Origin: Streptococcus ruminantium
GTDB taxonomy: Bacteria > Bacillota > Bacilli > Lactobacillales > Streptococcaceae
Reading direction: 5' to 3'
NCBI RefSeq assembly: GCF_003609975.1
Contig: NZ_AP018400.1
Span: 1,128,501-1,192,500, forward strand
DNA: 64,000 nt
Shown here in pieces: positions 1 to 9,214 of the stretch. Each line of letters starts with the position of its first letter. Position 1 is the first letter of the stretch. Below the pieces are notes generated by a model, which was not told the DNA's origin, did not search any database, and saw only the letters and a list, made by a program, of their open reading frames with translations. A program made the translations under genes and the position numbers.

Positions 1-276
1 GACTTCTCCGTATTTTCCTTGAACGCTATAATAGGAACCATTAAAATGCGCTTTAGTCACTGTACCAGTATTTGTAGTTGTTTCTTCTTGGCTCTTCTCA
101 GTCGCTGTAGAATCACTAGTAGATTGCTCTGTGGTCGTTGTCGAGTTAGTAGTTGAAACAACCGCTGAAGAGCTACTATTTGTGGAGGAGCTACCAGTAG
201 TTGTCTGGCTTGCTTTTTGATTGCAGGCAGCCAATAATAGTACCATCGGAATCATCAATATAAAGCTACGTTTCAT
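1..276 (-). CDS. Secreted lipoprotein, N-terminal part only
   Basis: Only the first 92 codons are inside the window; the gene runs off the left edge. The product starts MKRSFILMIPMVLLLAAC, a short basic end, a hydrophobic core and a lipobox LAAC, so it should be lipidated at Cys18 and held on the outer face of the membrane. A Ser/Thr-rich linker of about 50 residues follows, then the beginning of a folded domain (GSYYSVQGKYGEV). The ATG at 276 is the only possible start nearby, because the next upstream ATG meets a stop after three codons. An AAGGAG lies about 18 bases upstream, farther than usual. Function cannot be told from this part. Confidence 0.7.
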   Translation of the reverse strand, partial: MKRSFILMIPMVLLLAACNQKASQTTTGSSSTNSSSSAVVSTTNSTTTTEQSTSDSTATEKSQEETTTNTGTVTKAHFNGSYYSVQGKYGEV

Positions 277-379
277 TTCTATAAACACCCCATTCTCCTT
301 CATATCTATGTCTATTGTATCACAATCCAACAAAATAATCAGAATTTCCCTTAGTCTCCACTTCCTTTACATAAGGTTA

Positions 380-1063
380 TTATAATAACTCTAAGAGTTC
401 TTGATAACTATAGATAATGTAAGTCGGGACAGCCTTACTTTCGTTCATTAGTCTGGTTGGATTGTACCAAACTGTATCAATACCTGCATTATTTCCTCCT
501 TGAACATCTGCAGTTAAGCTATCTCCTATCATCAAAGCTTTGTCAGGACGAAAATCGGGTATCTGCTCTGCTATTTTTTCATAAAAAGCAGCCTCAGGTT
601 TCTGTATCCCCATCTGCTCGGAAATAAAAACTTCTTTGAAATAAGAGCCAAGAGATGAGTGAAACAAACGATTTTTCTGAATATAGGTAACACCATTAGT
701 AGCAGCATAAACATGATAACCACGCTCAGTAAGTTCTTGTAAAAGTGTGTCCGCTCCTGTAAAAATCTGCCCCTGCCGCCCAATGAACTCTTGATAACGA
801 AGAGCCATTTCAGCCCCATCCACTTGATGTCCAAAGTGTGCAAAGACACGAGAAAAGCGAGTGTTAACCAACTCTTTCTTGGTAATCTTCCCCTTTTCCA
901 AGTCCTTCCACATGGCCTGATTTATGGGACGATAAATATCTTTAAAGGTTTGAATATCATCTACAGCCATTGACGTCAGAAACTCCGTTAGAGCCACTTC
1001 TTCTCCGCGGGTAAAATCAAGGAGTGTGTGGTCAAGATCGAAAAGTAGAAATTTGTAAGACAA
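380..1063 (-). CDS. HAD hydrolase, YjjG-type pyrimidine nucleotidase
   Basis: A 227-residue cytosolic haloacid-dehalogenase-fold phosphatase. HAD motif I is at residues 9-13 (DLDHT, nucleophile Asp9 and acid Asp11), motif II at about 120 (ATNGV), motif III at Lys154 (QKPE) and motif IV at about 178 (IGDSLTADV). Length and the DLDHTLLDF start fit the YjjG family, which dephosphorylates non-canonical pyrimidine nucleoside monophosphates; the substrate is inferred from the family. The start is a TTG at 1063 preceded by GAAAGGA. This start region and its ribosome site are duplicated at 2463-2508, on the far side of the alkD islet, so the gene's original upstream region now lies beyond that islet. 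Confidence 0.85.
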   Translation of the reverse strand: MSYKFLLFDLDHTLLDFTRGEEVALTEFLTSMAVDDIQTFKDIYRPINQAMWKDLEKGKITKKELVNTRFSRVFAHFGHQVDGAEMALRYQEFIGRQGQIFTGADTLLQELTERGYHVYAATNGVTYIQKNRLFHSSLGSYFKEVFISEQMGIQKPEAAFYEKIAEQIPDFRPDKALMIGDSLTADVQGGNNAGIDTVWYNPTRLMNESKAVPTYIIYSYQELLELL

Positions 1064-1083
1064 TTTAGGATTTTTCCTTTCTA
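1038..1083. repeat. 46-bp direct repeat, copy 1 (inside HAD gene 5' end)
   Basis: Identical to 2463-2508. It contains the TTG start, ribosome site and first codons of the HAD gene. The two copies bracket the alkD islet, as expected when an incoming segment duplicates its target or restores the gene end at which it integrates. Confidence 0.9.
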
Positions 1084-1159
1084 GGGGGGGTGCAAATGGC
1101 TTTAAGGGGGTGCAAAATTACCCGACCCATTCTATAACTTCATTATACCACAAAACAAA

Positions 1160-1200
1160 AAAAGCGGTCACACCTACTAATGTATGACCGCTTCCCTTTT
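1160..1200. terminator. Rho-independent terminator, possibly bidirectional
   Basis: Stem AAGCGGTCA / TGACCGCTT around a loop of about 14 bases. An A-run on the left gives a T-tract for minus-strand transcripts, and CCCTTTT follows on the plus strand. It lies between alkD and the HAD gene. Confidence 0.75.
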
Positions 1201-1280
1201 CTATGCTACAATATCTAATCTTGACTTAAATCTAATGAATATTATATGCTATTTACCAATACAAAAGGGCCCCTCCAGGA

Positions 1281-1315
1281 TCACAAGGGGACGGTTTGAA
1301 GTGACCCCCTTGTGT
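1281..1315 (-). terminator. GC-rich hairpin after alkD
   Basis: CACAAGGGG and CCCCTTGTG form a nine-pair stem directly downstream of the alkD stop codon. No good T-tract follows, so it may be a 3'-end stabiliser that works together with the terminator at 1160-1200. Confidence 0.5.
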
Positions 1316-1320
1316 TGTAA

Positions 1321-2052
1321 CTATGGTTTTAGCTTCATATAATAATCCCTTTGCTCTGGATCTAGTTTTTCTATTGCCATCCGGAGGGTCACCCGGGGCA
1401 TGGACTTCCCGTGTTGATCTAGAAATGCCAACAATTTCTCCCTGTCCTTCTTGCCTGCTTCTCTAATCCAGCTACCTACAGCCTTGTTGATGAGTTCATG
1501 TTCATCGTATAAGAGAATTTCAGCAATCTTAAAGGTATCCTCCACCTGTCCTTTCTTAATGAAGGCGTAGGTGCTGACAATTGCCGTTCTTCTCTCCCAG
1601 GGGTCATCAGATTCGGCAAGCTGATATAGGATTTTTCTATCCTTATCAATCAGATACTCTCCAATTATGTTATAGGCTCCCCGATCTACAAAATCCCAAT
1701 TGTTAAGTCGATCATGTCTTCTTAAATAGAGATCAAAGAGTTCTTTTTTCTTCTCGGGTGTAGTCTTCTTGTCCTTGGCTTGATAATCCATAATGCTTAC
1801 TGCACCCATTCGGATTTCGTAGTATTTGCTTTCGAGAAGCTTTTCAATTTCTTCAATAGACATAGACTTATACTTTTTAGCGATTTTAAATACATCCCCA
1901 AATTTCACCCCAAAGGCTTGAGTCTCCTTGTCTTCTCCTTTGAAATACTTCTCGAGCTTCTTGAGCTCTTTTTCCGTCTTAAGCTCCTTTAGGGTATCGA
2001 TAAAAGCCTCGGCTGTAAGCACTATATCTTGATTTTCTTGCTTCTTAACCAT
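1321..2052 (-). CDS. DNA alkylation repair protein (AlkD-like)
   Basis: A 243-residue all-helical protein of the AlkD/ALK family, HEAT-like repeat DNA glycosylases that remove positively charged alkylpurines. Family features visible are the segment around ESKYYEIRMGAVSIMDYQA (residues 69-87), the LNNWDFVDRGA block (about 116-126), where W and D belong to the DNA-binding cleft, and DPWERRTAIVSTYAFIKKG (150-168). The ATG at 2052 has AGAAAGGAT just upstream. The gene is the only intact one in a segment flanked by a 46-bp duplication of the HAD gene start, which suggests lateral acquisition. A second, only distantly similar AlkD-like gene lies at 28578-29231. Confidence 0.85.
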   Translation of the reverse strand: MVKKQENQDIVLTAEAFIDTLKELKTEKELKKLEKYFKGEDKETQAFGVKFGDVFKIAKKYKSMSIEEIEKLLESKYYEIRMGAVSIMDYQAKDKKTTPEKKKELFDLYLRRHDRLNNWDFVDRGAYNIIGEYLIDKDRKILYQLAESDDPWERRTAIVSTYAFIKKGQVEDTFKIAEILLYDEHELINKAVGSWIREAGKKDREKLLAFLDQHGKSMPRVTLRMAIEKLDPEQRDYYMKLKP

Positions 2053-2095
2053 ATCCTTTCTCTCCTTTTTTCATTTTTATTTTTATTTTTTACCC

Positions 2096-2453
2096 TCAGT
2101 TATAAGCTTTATTCAACTGTTCAATCTCAAGCTTCTTCATCTTTAAATCAATATCAATGACCCTTTTCACACGATCTTTGTCTTGGTCCTGAAGATATTC
2201 AAATAATACCTAAAGAAAAATTTTCCAACAGCACTTGTCTATCTGAAATAGTATACACTCGACATGATGTGTCTTTAGAGAATCAATGATACTATTTAAC
2301 GATTTGACACTTTCTAACGATTAATTTTGAATAAATATTATAAGATGTACTACCATTACAAAAAAGTTTCCTATCATCCTTAAGAACAGCTAAAAAGCCT
2401 TGAAACCAAGCTATTTCAATGGATTTTAATCGTTTATTTGTATCATTTAACTT
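2096..2453 (-). pseudogene. Decayed gene fragment upstream of alkD
   Basis: Reading the minus strand from 2453 gives an open stretch with LNDTNKRLKSIEIAWFQGF and onward to about 2320. The frame must then shift to continue with SLESVKSLNSIIDSLKTHH, pass one in-frame TAG just before VLFEYLQDQD, and end at TGA (2096-2098) after LEIEQLNKAYN. The coding character on both sides of the lesions supports a dead gene of at least about 115 codons with one frameshift and one nonsense codon. Its 5' end stops near the 46-bp repeat at 2463. I do not recognise the family; the tail is lysine-rich and helical. Confidence 0.45.
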
Positions 2454-2462
2454 CTACAAATT

Positions 2463-2508
2463 TCGAAAAGTAGAAATTTGTAAGACAATTTAGGATTTTT
2501 CCTTTCTA
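2463..2508. repeat. 46-bp direct repeat, copy 2 (orphan HAD gene start)
   Basis: Perfect copy of 1038-1083, carrying the HAD ribosome site and TTG start but followed at once by unrelated sequence. It marks the right edge of the alkD islet. Confidence 0.9.
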
Positions 2509-2638
2509 AAAGCATGACATGTTCATTTTATCAAACTATTGATCCTATTTACTTCTATTGCATAATATTCTGAAACTGTAATCTGTCCAAGGAAACTGAA
2601 GAGTTCAGACTTGCTTTTTAGAGTTACCCTCTCAAAAA

Positions 2639-4918
2639 CTATTCTTCCTTACTAATCGGCGCTAAACTTGCAAGAACTTTTTTAAGTCCCATTTCTGGGA
2701 AATTAATTTTCAATTCTTGATTGTTACCTGTGCCTAAAACTTCAAGGACTGTGCCAGGGCCCCATTTCTTATGGATAGCAATATCACCGACTGACCAGTT
2801 AATATCTGAATCTGATGTTGGATGATTGGAAGCAAAAGGCATGCTACCACCTAGCTTGGCAGACGGTTGTAGAGTCGCTTTTCGACTCTGCATGGCCTCC
2901 TGCAAACTCATCCCTTGTCCAAACTGAGAAGCTCTGCCATTGATATAGGATGCCTTAAAGCTAGTATTAGCTGGACGGGCTAGACCTTGATAGTCAAGGA
3001 GGTCACTGGAAATTTCACGGATAAAACGACTTGGTTGGTTGTAGTTGCTCCGCCCAAAGAGGAGACGAGAATTTGCATTCGTCAGGTAGAGTCGTTGCTC
3101 CGCCCGCGTAATACCAACATAGGCCAAACGGCGCTCCTCTTCCAGTTCTGCCTCTTCTTCTGCCGATCGGCTAAGAGGAAAGACATTTTCTTCCATACCA
3201 ATCAAGAAGACAACCGGAAACTCTAAACCTTTGGCTGCATGAAGGGTCATGAGAGTAACCTCTGAAGATTCCGTATTGCCATCGTCTGTATCCGCAATTA
3301 AGGCTAAGTCATTAAGAAATCGACTGAGCTTTTCAAGACCTGTCTCTTCTTCCTCTAAGCTTTTATCATCAAAATTTTTAGTTACAGATAGAAATTCCTG
3401 AATATTTTCAATACGAGCATTGGCTTCAAGCGTATTCTGAGTTGCAAGGAACTCTATATATCCTGTCTGATCCAGAACTGCTTCCACAACTTGGGTAACT
3501 GTTAAGGTATCCAATTGACTCCGAAGGTTATAAAGGAGATTGGCTAAGTTGTACACTGCTTGCGCTGCTTTACCCTTGATTGTTGACAGTAGAATATCTT
3601 GTGATGCTTCCAAAAGTGACTGCCCTCTGCTATTAGCAAAATCACGTATCTTGTCAACCGTTCCTGGTCCTACACCACGCTTAGGTTCATTAACAATGCG
3701 TGCATAAGAAATATTATCTGCTGGATTGGCAATGATGTTCAGATAGGAGATAACATCCCGAATCTCTTTACGACTGTAGAACTTAGTTCCACCAACCATG
3801 GTATAAGGAATATTCGATTTAAGCAAAGCTTCTTCAATCGTACGAGACTGAGCGTTGGTGCGATAAAGAACAGCAAAATCTTTATAACTTTTACCTTCTC
3901 TGAACAATCTATCAATCTGACTGGCCACAAAAATGGCTTCATCATTCTCATCCTTTGCTCGATAATAGGTAATCAAATCCCCTTGTGGATTTTGGGTCCA
4001 GAGTTTCTTAGGACGACGGTTGCGATTATTTTCAATCACTTCATTCGCAGCCTGTAGAACCGTCTTGGTTGAACGATAATTCTCCTCCAAGAGAACCACC
4101 TTACTTTCTGGATAGTCTTTCTCAAAATCAAGGATATTCTGCATATCTGCACCACGCCAACCATAGATAGATTGATCCGCATCACCGACCACACAAATAT
4201 TTTTAAATCGTGAGGCTAAGAGCTTGACTAACTGATACTGGGCATGATTGGTATCTTGGTATTCGTCAACATGAATATATTGAAATTTTTGCTGATAATA
4301 GGTGAGAATCTCTGGATTTTGGTCAAATAGGCGAAGCGTTAACATAATGAGATCATCAAAGTCAACAGCCTCTGACTGGCGCAGTTCTTTCTGGTAGGCG
4401 GTGTAACACTTGGCAACAATCTGTGCATAGGGATCACCTGCCTGAGCAGCGAAAGCTTTATCATCAATCAGATCATTTTTAGCATTGGAAATAGTGGCTA
4501 GGATGGATCGCTCACTCCATTTTTTAGGATCCAGATTGAGGTTCTTCAAAATACGCTTCATGAGACTACGTTGCTCACCAGGATCTACAATCGTAAAATT
4601 GCGATTATAGCCAATATGGTCGGCATCTCGTCGCAAAATCCGAACACACATGGAGTGGAAAGTTGCGATCAAACTGTCCTGAGTAGCTGGATTGAGGGCA
4701 TAAGCACGCTCTTTCATCTCACGTGCGGCCTTGTTTGTAAAGGTAATGGCAAGGATATTCCAAGGATTTATCATCTTCTCATCAATCAAGTAAGCAATCC
4801 GGTGTGTCAGCACTCTAGTCTTACCTGAGCCTGCCCCTGCCATAATCAAAAGCGGTCCCTCCGTTATCTGTACCGCTTCCGCTTGTCTGTCATTCATTCC
4901 TTTTAATAATGGATTCAT
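2639..4918 (-). CDS. pcrA: ATP-dependent DNA helicase PcrA (UvrD/Rep family)
   Basis: A 759-residue superfamily 1A 3'-5' helicase of the PcrA type, acting in the cytosol in nucleotide-excision repair, plasmid replication and removal of proteins from DNA. Visible motifs in order: Q-motif and N-terminus MNPLLKGMNDRQ; Walker A AGAGSGKT (28-35); motif Ia TFTNKAAREM; Walker B DEYQDTN (about 219); motif III GDADQSIYGWRGAD; motif IV ENYRS; motif V LMTLHAAKGLEFP; motif VI LAYVGITRAE (about 603). The C-terminal 60 residues form the usual WSVGDIAIHKKWGPG tail domain. Length is normal. The ATG at 4918 lacks a strong Shine-Dalgarno site, but the N-terminus matches the family well. Confidence 0.95.
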   Translation of the reverse strand: MNPLLKGMNDRQAEAVQITEGPLLIMAGAGSGKTRVLTHRIAYLIDEKMINPWNILAITFTNKAAREMKERAYALNPATQDSLIATFHSMCVRILRRDADHIGYNRNFTIVDPGEQRSLMKRILKNLNLDPKKWSERSILATISNAKNDLIDDKAFAAQAGDPYAQIVAKCYTAYQKELRQSEAVDFDDLIMLTLRLFDQNPEILTYYQQKFQYIHVDEYQDTNHAQYQLVKLLASRFKNICVVGDADQSIYGWRGADMQNILDFEKDYPESKVVLLEENYRSTKTVLQAANEVIENNRNRRPKKLWTQNPQGDLITYYRAKDENDEAIFVASQIDRLFREGKSYKDFAVLYRTNAQSRTIEEALLKSNIPYTMVGGTKFYSRKEIRDVISYLNIIANPADNISYARIVNEPKRGVGPGTVDKIRDFANSRGQSLLEASQDILLSTIKGKAAQAVYNLANLLYNLRSQLDTLTVTQVVEAVLDQTGYIEFLATQNTLEANARIENIQEFLSVTKNFDDKSLEEEETGLEKLSRFLNDLALIADTDDGNTESSEVTLMTLHAAKGLEFPVVFLIGMEENVFPLSRSAEEEAELEEERRLAYVGITRAEQRLYLTNANSRLLFGRSNYNQPSRFIREISSDLLDYQGLARPANTSFKASYINGRASQFGQGMSLQEAMQSRKATLQPSAKLGGSMPFASNHPTSDSDINWSVGDIAIHKKWGPGTVLEVLGTGNNQELKINFPEMGLKKVLASLAPISKEE

Positions 4919-5094
4919 ATAAGATACATGGGGCTATGAAACAACCAAAAAATGACTGTTTCAGGTTTGAAATAAGGAAAGCTAAACTCTCCTTAGTATT
5001 CGCCCGTGTTCAGTTCGTTAAACCAAACACTCCTTTCTTTTCATCATACCTCCCATTATACCAAATTTCACCCAATCTTGCTTCCAGAGACGAT

Positions 5095-5121
5095 AAAAGA
5101 CCGAGATTTCGCTCGGTCTTA
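5095..5121 (-). terminator. Terminator of nox
   Basis: AAGACCGAG / CTCGGTCTT, a perfect nine-pair stem with a six-base loop; the minus strand continues with TTTTATC. It follows the nox stop codon by about 55 bases. Confidence 0.8.
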
Positions 5122-5174
5122 GCTTTGTTATTCCTACCCTAATTTTGCATTTCTAGCATAGGGATGAGGTTCTT

Positions 5175-6545
5175 TTATTCTTTTGCTGAAAGTGCAGCCA
5201 TGGTGATGTAGTTATATGGCTTGTTGAAATGTGGCAAGAAGAGAATATCCAAAAGAGCTAATTTCTCAATTGTTACGCGCTCTTGGATTGCCAATGAAAA
5301 CATGTGCATACCCATAGAAATATCTTCTTTAGAAGCCATTTGAGCACCGAGAATAACACGAGTATCTTTATCATAAACGATACGGATTTTCACTTCGTGG
5401 TTGTCATGCTCTATGAACTCTGGTTTTTGCAAGTCTGAGAAGTCAGTTGCTACAGCATTGTAACCGAAACGTTTTGCTTTCTCTAAGGTCAAACCAGTTG
5501 AGACCATCTTAAGGTCGTAGATAGAGATACCGTTAGAACCTTGTACACCAGCAGTTTCAAGCTCAGTACCACATGCATTGTGAGCTGCAACGATGGCTGT
5601 ACGAACAGCATTAGTAGCTAAAGCAATGTAGTTTGTATCTTGAAGAGCGTTATCATAGACAGTTGCACAGTCACCGATGGCATACACATCAGGAATGCTT
5701 GTTTCGCCTTTTTTGTTTACAAGGAAGGCACCATTGCGGAAGAGTTCAATCTTACCAGCACCAAGCTCAGTGTTTGGACGGAAACCTACAGCCAAGATGA
5801 CCATGTCAACGTCAAAGGTTTCCTTGTCTGTCACAAGACGCTCAACTTTACCATTACCTTCAACCGCCTGTACAGTCTGACCAAATGCCAACTTGATCCC
5901 ATGCTCTTCCAAGTTTTTGTTCATCAAGTCTGTAAACTCTGGATCGTAGTAACCACCGAGTGATGATTGAGCAATATCCACCAAGATGACTTCTTTGTCA
6001 AGACGCTCAAACGCTTCAGCAAGCTCAACGCCGATATAACCAGCACCAACAACTGCAACACGTTTGATGTCTGGGTTATTGAGTTTCTCAATCACTTCTG
6101 CTGAGTTTTGGTACAATTTAACGAATTGGAGATTTTCAAGAGTTGCCTTAAATTCGCGTGAACCCTCTTGGATTTCTGCCCCCTTGATTGGTGGCAAGAT
6201 CGGCTGTGAACCAGTCGCTAAAATCAACTTATCATAGCTTTCAACATGCTTCTCACCGTTAACGATAGCTGTTACTTCTTTTTTATCATAATCAATAGAC
6301 TCAACTGGTGACTCCATGTAAACTTTTGCACCAGCTGCCTCCAATTTTTCTTTGTCTGAATAGAAAAGACCTTCTGGACCAGAAATTTGCTTACCAATCC
6401 ACAATGCCATACCACATCCCAAGAATGAGATGTTGTTGTTTTGGTCGAAAACGACAACTTCGTTTTCTGCACCATAATTGTTCAGGATCGTATTGATTGC
6501 TGAAGTACCGGCGTGGTTTGCACCGACAACAACGATTTTAGCCAT
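5175..6545 (-). CDS. nox: NADH oxidase (H2O-forming)
   Basis: A 456-residue flavoprotein of the CoA-disulfide reductase/NADH oxidase group, which reduces O2 to water with NADH and regenerates NAD+ during aerobic growth. It shows the FAD-binding start [14 protein letters not shown], the redox-active Cys in [10 protein letters not shown] (about residue 43), a second nucleotide fold [15 protein letters not shown] for NADH, and the FAD phosphate motif [10 protein letters not shown] near 280. I chose the ATG at 6545, preceded by GAAAGTGAGA, over the TTG at 6566, which lies upstream of this ribosome site. It is a single gene with its own promoter and terminator. Confidence 0.93.
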   Translation of the reverse strand: MAKIVVVGANHAGTSAINTILNNYGAENEVVVFDQNNNISFLGCGMALWIGKQISGPEGLFYSDKEKLEAAGAKVYMESPVESIDYDKKEVTAIVNGEKHVESYDKLILATGSQPILPPIKGAEIQEGSREFKATLENLQFVKLYQNSAEVIEKLNNPDIKRVAVVGAGYIGVELAEAFERLDKEVILVDIAQSSLGGYYDPEFTDLMNKNLEEHGIKLAFGQTVQAVEGNGKVERLVTDKETFDVDMVILAVGFRPNTELGAGKIELFRNGAFLVNKKGETSIPDVYAIGDCATVYDNALQDTNYIALATNAVRTAIVAAHNACGTELETAGVQGSNGISIYDLKMVSTGLTLEKAKRFGYNAVATDFSDLQKPEFIEHDNHEVKIRIVYDKDTRVILGAQMASKEDISMGMHMFSLAIQERVTIEKLALLDILFLPHFNKPYNYITMAALSAKE

Positions 6546-6588
6546 AATGTAAAATCTCACTTTCAAAAATAAATTTTTTCCAGTTTAT

Positions 6589-6618
6589 ATTATACAACAG
6601 GCTTGGTACCGATTTCAA
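6589..6618 (-). promoter_or_regulatory. Promoter of nox
   Basis: On the minus strand TTGAAA (6613-6618), 18-base spacer, TATAAT (6589-6594), about 45 bases before the nox start. Confidence 0.7.
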
Positions 6619-6699
6619 AAAATATGCTCAAAATATCACATTTTTTTATAAAAAACTTTTGATGGCCTAACAATGCTATAATAAAGGGTATTCACAAAA

Positions 6700-6726
6700 C
6701 AAAAAAACCTAGATTTCTCTAGGTTA
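6700..6726 (-). terminator. Terminator of the ATP-cone gene
   Basis: AACCTAGA / TCTAGGTT stem with a TTTC loop, followed on the minus strand by a run of T. Confidence 0.8.
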
Positions 6727-6730
6727 TAGC

Positions 6731-7069
6731 TTAGCGTACTTGCTCGAAACGCAGATGAACAATCATCTTATCAGCATAGCCATTGCGTTCCAAATCACGT
6801 TGCAAACGGTATGAAATATAGTGCTCAGCAATCGTAATATAACCAGCATCCAAAAGGCGATGCTCCACCTGCGACTGAACCATACTAATCGTTGGGCGCT
6901 CTGTATGAGCTTCTTCCAAGTCAAGCACTACCTTTTTCGTTACCTGAGCAAGATTTTTCCGCCAAGTCTCATCAATGACATAAACAGTCTGTGCTGCCTT
7001 TAGAATGGCTTGGTAGATTTTATCCGGGTCAAATTCAACAATCTCTCCACTACGTTTAATGACTTGCAT
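6731..7069 (-). CDS. Stand-alone ATP-cone domain protein
   Basis: A 112-residue protein made almost entirely of an ATP-cone, the nucleotide-sensing domain normally fused to ribonucleotide reductases or NrdR. The typical start is visible: MQVIKRSGEIVEFDPDKIYQ, then AILKAAQ, and the C-terminal half with VEHRLLDAGYITIAEHYISY. There is no reductase catalytic domain and no NrdR zinc ribbon. The ATG at 7069 has AAAGGAG seven bases upstream; a longer reading frame to 7129 has no ribosome site and would place the start inside the promoter region. It is likely a regulator responding to ATP/dATP, but the partner is unknown. It is divergent from pepF. Confidence 0.8.
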   Translation of the reverse strand: MQVIKRSGEIVEFDPDKIYQAILKAAQTVYVIDETWRKNLAQVTKKVVLDLEEAHTERPTISMVQSQVEHRLLDAGYITIAEHYISYRLQRDLERNGYADKMIVHLRFEQVR

Positions 7070-7111
7070 AAAAGCTCCTTTCTGGTTTTCAGTAAACCCT
7101 TTCATACTTCT

Positions 7112-7140
7112 ATTATCTAGGTTTTTCACGGTTTTGTCAA
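7112..7140 (-). promoter_or_regulatory. Promoter of the ATP-cone gene
   Basis: Minus strand TTGACA (7135-7140), 17-base spacer, GATAAT (7112-7117). It is close to the divergent pepF promoter. Confidence 0.75.
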
Positions 7141-7158
7141 GTTTCTTTTTCCATTCTA

Positions 7159-7167
7159 TGGTATAAT
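7159..7167 (+). promoter_or_regulatory. Extended -10 promoter of pepF
   Basis: TGGTATAAT (extended -10) 35 bases before the pepF ATG. The -35 region is poor, as is common with extended -10 promoters. Confidence 0.6.
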
Positions 7168-7201
7168 ATCACTATTAACTTAAAAGAAAAAGGAGAAGCC
7201 A

Positions 7202-8992
7202 ATGTCAAATGCAATGCCAAAGCGTCATGAAATAGACGTCCAGCTCACTTGGGATACCCATCTAATTTTCCCAGATAATCAAGCTTACAAGGATGCACTC
7301 GTATCCTACAAGACACAAACTGAACATTTTGAAAGAACCTATAAAGGAAATTTAACAAGTCTCGAAACAATCGTAGCAGCTCTCAAGGACTATGAAGGCC
7401 TCTCAATCCTCGTAAGCAAATTGTCTCACTATGCTTTTCTTCCGCTTGAAGTGGATAAGATGAATACTGAACTTGCTAGTTTATCTAATGATTTCGATTT
7501 AACACTCGCCTATACTACTCCTAAATTGTCCTTCCTTGAAACAGAATTAGGCTTGCTTGATCAAGAAGTTTTAGAAGATGTTATTACGAATCAACCGCAA
7601 TGGAAAGCCTATATTGAAAATATTATCCGTCAGAAACCACATCAGCTTCACCCGCTACAAGAAGAACTTTTGGCCAACTTTGCTCCAACTCTCACCCAAC
7701 CATATAACAACTATGGCGTAACCAAGTTTGAAGATATGACCTTTGATAGTTTCGAGGCTAACGGTGAAACATTGGGAAACAGCTATGTTTTATTTGAGAA
7801 TGACTACGAAATTAGCCACGATACGGAAGTCCGTCGTCGTTCTGCTGCTGGTTTCTATTCTACCTTGAAAAAGTACAAAAATACCACTGCTGCAACTTAC
7901 TTATCTCATATCAAAAACGAGCAAATTGAAGCTCGCCTGCGTGGATTTGATAATACGATTGACTTCCTTTTGCATCGTCAAAATGTGTCACGGGATTTGT
8001 TTGACCGCCAGATTGACATCATCATGAAAGAATTGGCTCCTCATATGCGCCGCTATGTGAAATTAGTTGCTAAGGCGCATGGTTTAGATAAAATTACCCA
8101 TGCCGACTTGAAAATCAGTATTCCATCTAAATTCAACCAGCGGATTACTCCAGAAGAGTCAAAACAATTTTTGATTGACTGTCTAGGTATCCTCGGTGAA
8201 GACTATGTTAAGATGATTGAACAATCATTTGATGAGCGCTGGATTGACTTTGCTCAAAATGAAGGCAAAGCGACAGGTGGTTTCTGCGCCACTCTTTACG
8301 ATGGACCATCTTATATTTTGCTTTCATGGACTGGTTTGATGAATGAAGTCTTGGTACTGGCTCATGAATTGGGGCATGCGGGTCATTTCCAATTGGCTAA
8401 AAAACAAAGTGTTCTTAGCTACGAACCATCACTTTATTTCATTGAGGCACCATCTACTGCCAACGAAGTCTTGACATGTAATACTCTTCTGAAAAATAAC
8501 CAAGATCCGAACTTCCAGGCATACTTGATTAGCGAATTGATTAGTCGCACTTACTTCCACAATATGGTTACCCATCTGCTTGAAGCAGCCTTCCAACGTG
8601 AAGTTTATACTCGTTTGGATAATGATGAATACCTCAATGGTGACATCCTCTGCCAAATCAAATTGGATATCATCAAAGAATTCTGGGGCGAAGACTTTGA
8701 AATCGGTGATGATGCTGGTCTTATTTGGATGCGCCAGCCACACTACTACATTGGTCTTTACCCATACACTTACTCAGCAGGTTTAACAATTGGTACTGCT
8801 ATGGCAAAACAACTGGAAAAAAATCCAGAAGAAGTCGTTGAGAAATGGCTTGAGACCCTTTCACTCGGAGCCAGTCTTTCAGCTCAAGACTTAGCAAAAC
8901 ATGCGGGTGTTGATGTTTCGACCGACAAACCACTAAAAGATACTATCGCCTATGTTGGCTCTTTGGTAGATAAATTAGAATGTTTAGTATAA
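7202..8992 (+). CDS. pepF: Oligoendopeptidase F (M3 metallopeptidase)
   Basis: A 596-residue cytosolic zinc endopeptidase of family M3B that cuts oligopeptides of roughly 7-17 residues during peptide nutrition and peptide turnover. The zinc site HELGHAGH (HExxH) is at about residue 388, and the third ligand Glu lies in EAPSTANEVLT about 25 residues later. The N-terminal helical PepF domain (about 1-110) and the C-terminal block with RQPHYYIGLYPYTYSAGL are also present. Length is normal for PepF. The ATG at 7202 follows AAAAGGAGAAGCC. Confidence 0.95.
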   Translation: MSNAMPKRHEIDVQLTWDTHLIFPDNQAYKDALVSYKTQTEHFERTYKGNLTSLETIVAALKDYEGLSILVSKLSHYAFLPLEVDKMNTELASLSNDFDLTLAYTTPKLSFLETELGLLDQEVLEDVITNQPQWKAYIENIIRQKPHQLHPLQEELLANFAPTLTQPYNNYGVTKFEDMTFDSFEANGETLGNSYVLFENDYEISHDTEVRRRSAAGFYSTLKKYKNTTAATYLSHIKNEQIEARLRGFDNTIDFLLHRQNVSRDLFDRQIDIIMKELAPHMRRYVKLVAKAHGLDKITHADLKISIPSKFNQRITPEESKQFLIDCLGILGEDYVKMIEQSFDERWIDFAQNEGKATGGFCATLYDGPSYILLSWTGLMNEVLVLAHELGHAGHFQLAKKQSVLSYEPSLYFIEAPSTANEVLTCNTLLKNNQDPNFQAYLISELISRTYFHNMVTHLLEAAFQREVYTRLDNDEYLNGDILCQIKLDIIKEFWGEDFEIGDDAGLIWMRQPHYYIGLYPYTYSAGLTIGTAMAKQLEKNPEEVVEKWLETLSLGASLSAQDLAKHAGVDVSTDKPLKDTIAYVGSLVDKLECLV

Positions 8993-9083
8993 ATGGAACA
9001 GGATATCCTGTATTTCAGATTGAAGACAAAGTCCATTTTGGACGAGTTCTTCAATCTTTTTCTTTGCAGCCAACAGCAAAAAA

Positions 9084-9124
9084 ACTCCCAGAAACGTCGA
9101 AATAATAGCGTTTCTAAGAGTTGA
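9084..9124. terminator. Hairpin between convergent pepF and dapA
   Basis: AACTC-CAGAAACG and CGTTTCT-AGAGTT form an imperfect stem of about 13 pairs around a 12-base loop. T/A runs on one side suggest a terminator serving dapA, and perhaps pepF. Confidence 0.45.
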
Positions 9125-9214
9125 AAGATGAACAACATTATCGTAGGTTTTCCAAAGTTATTACATTTTAAGGGTTTGTCTACGCGCTGAGTAGTTTTTC
9201 CTGCTCTTTATTTG

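Noticed and set aside
9000..9138. Possible transposase remnant between pepF and dapA
   Set aside because: Translation of both strands gives only short unrelated pieces; the hairpin explains the visible structure better.
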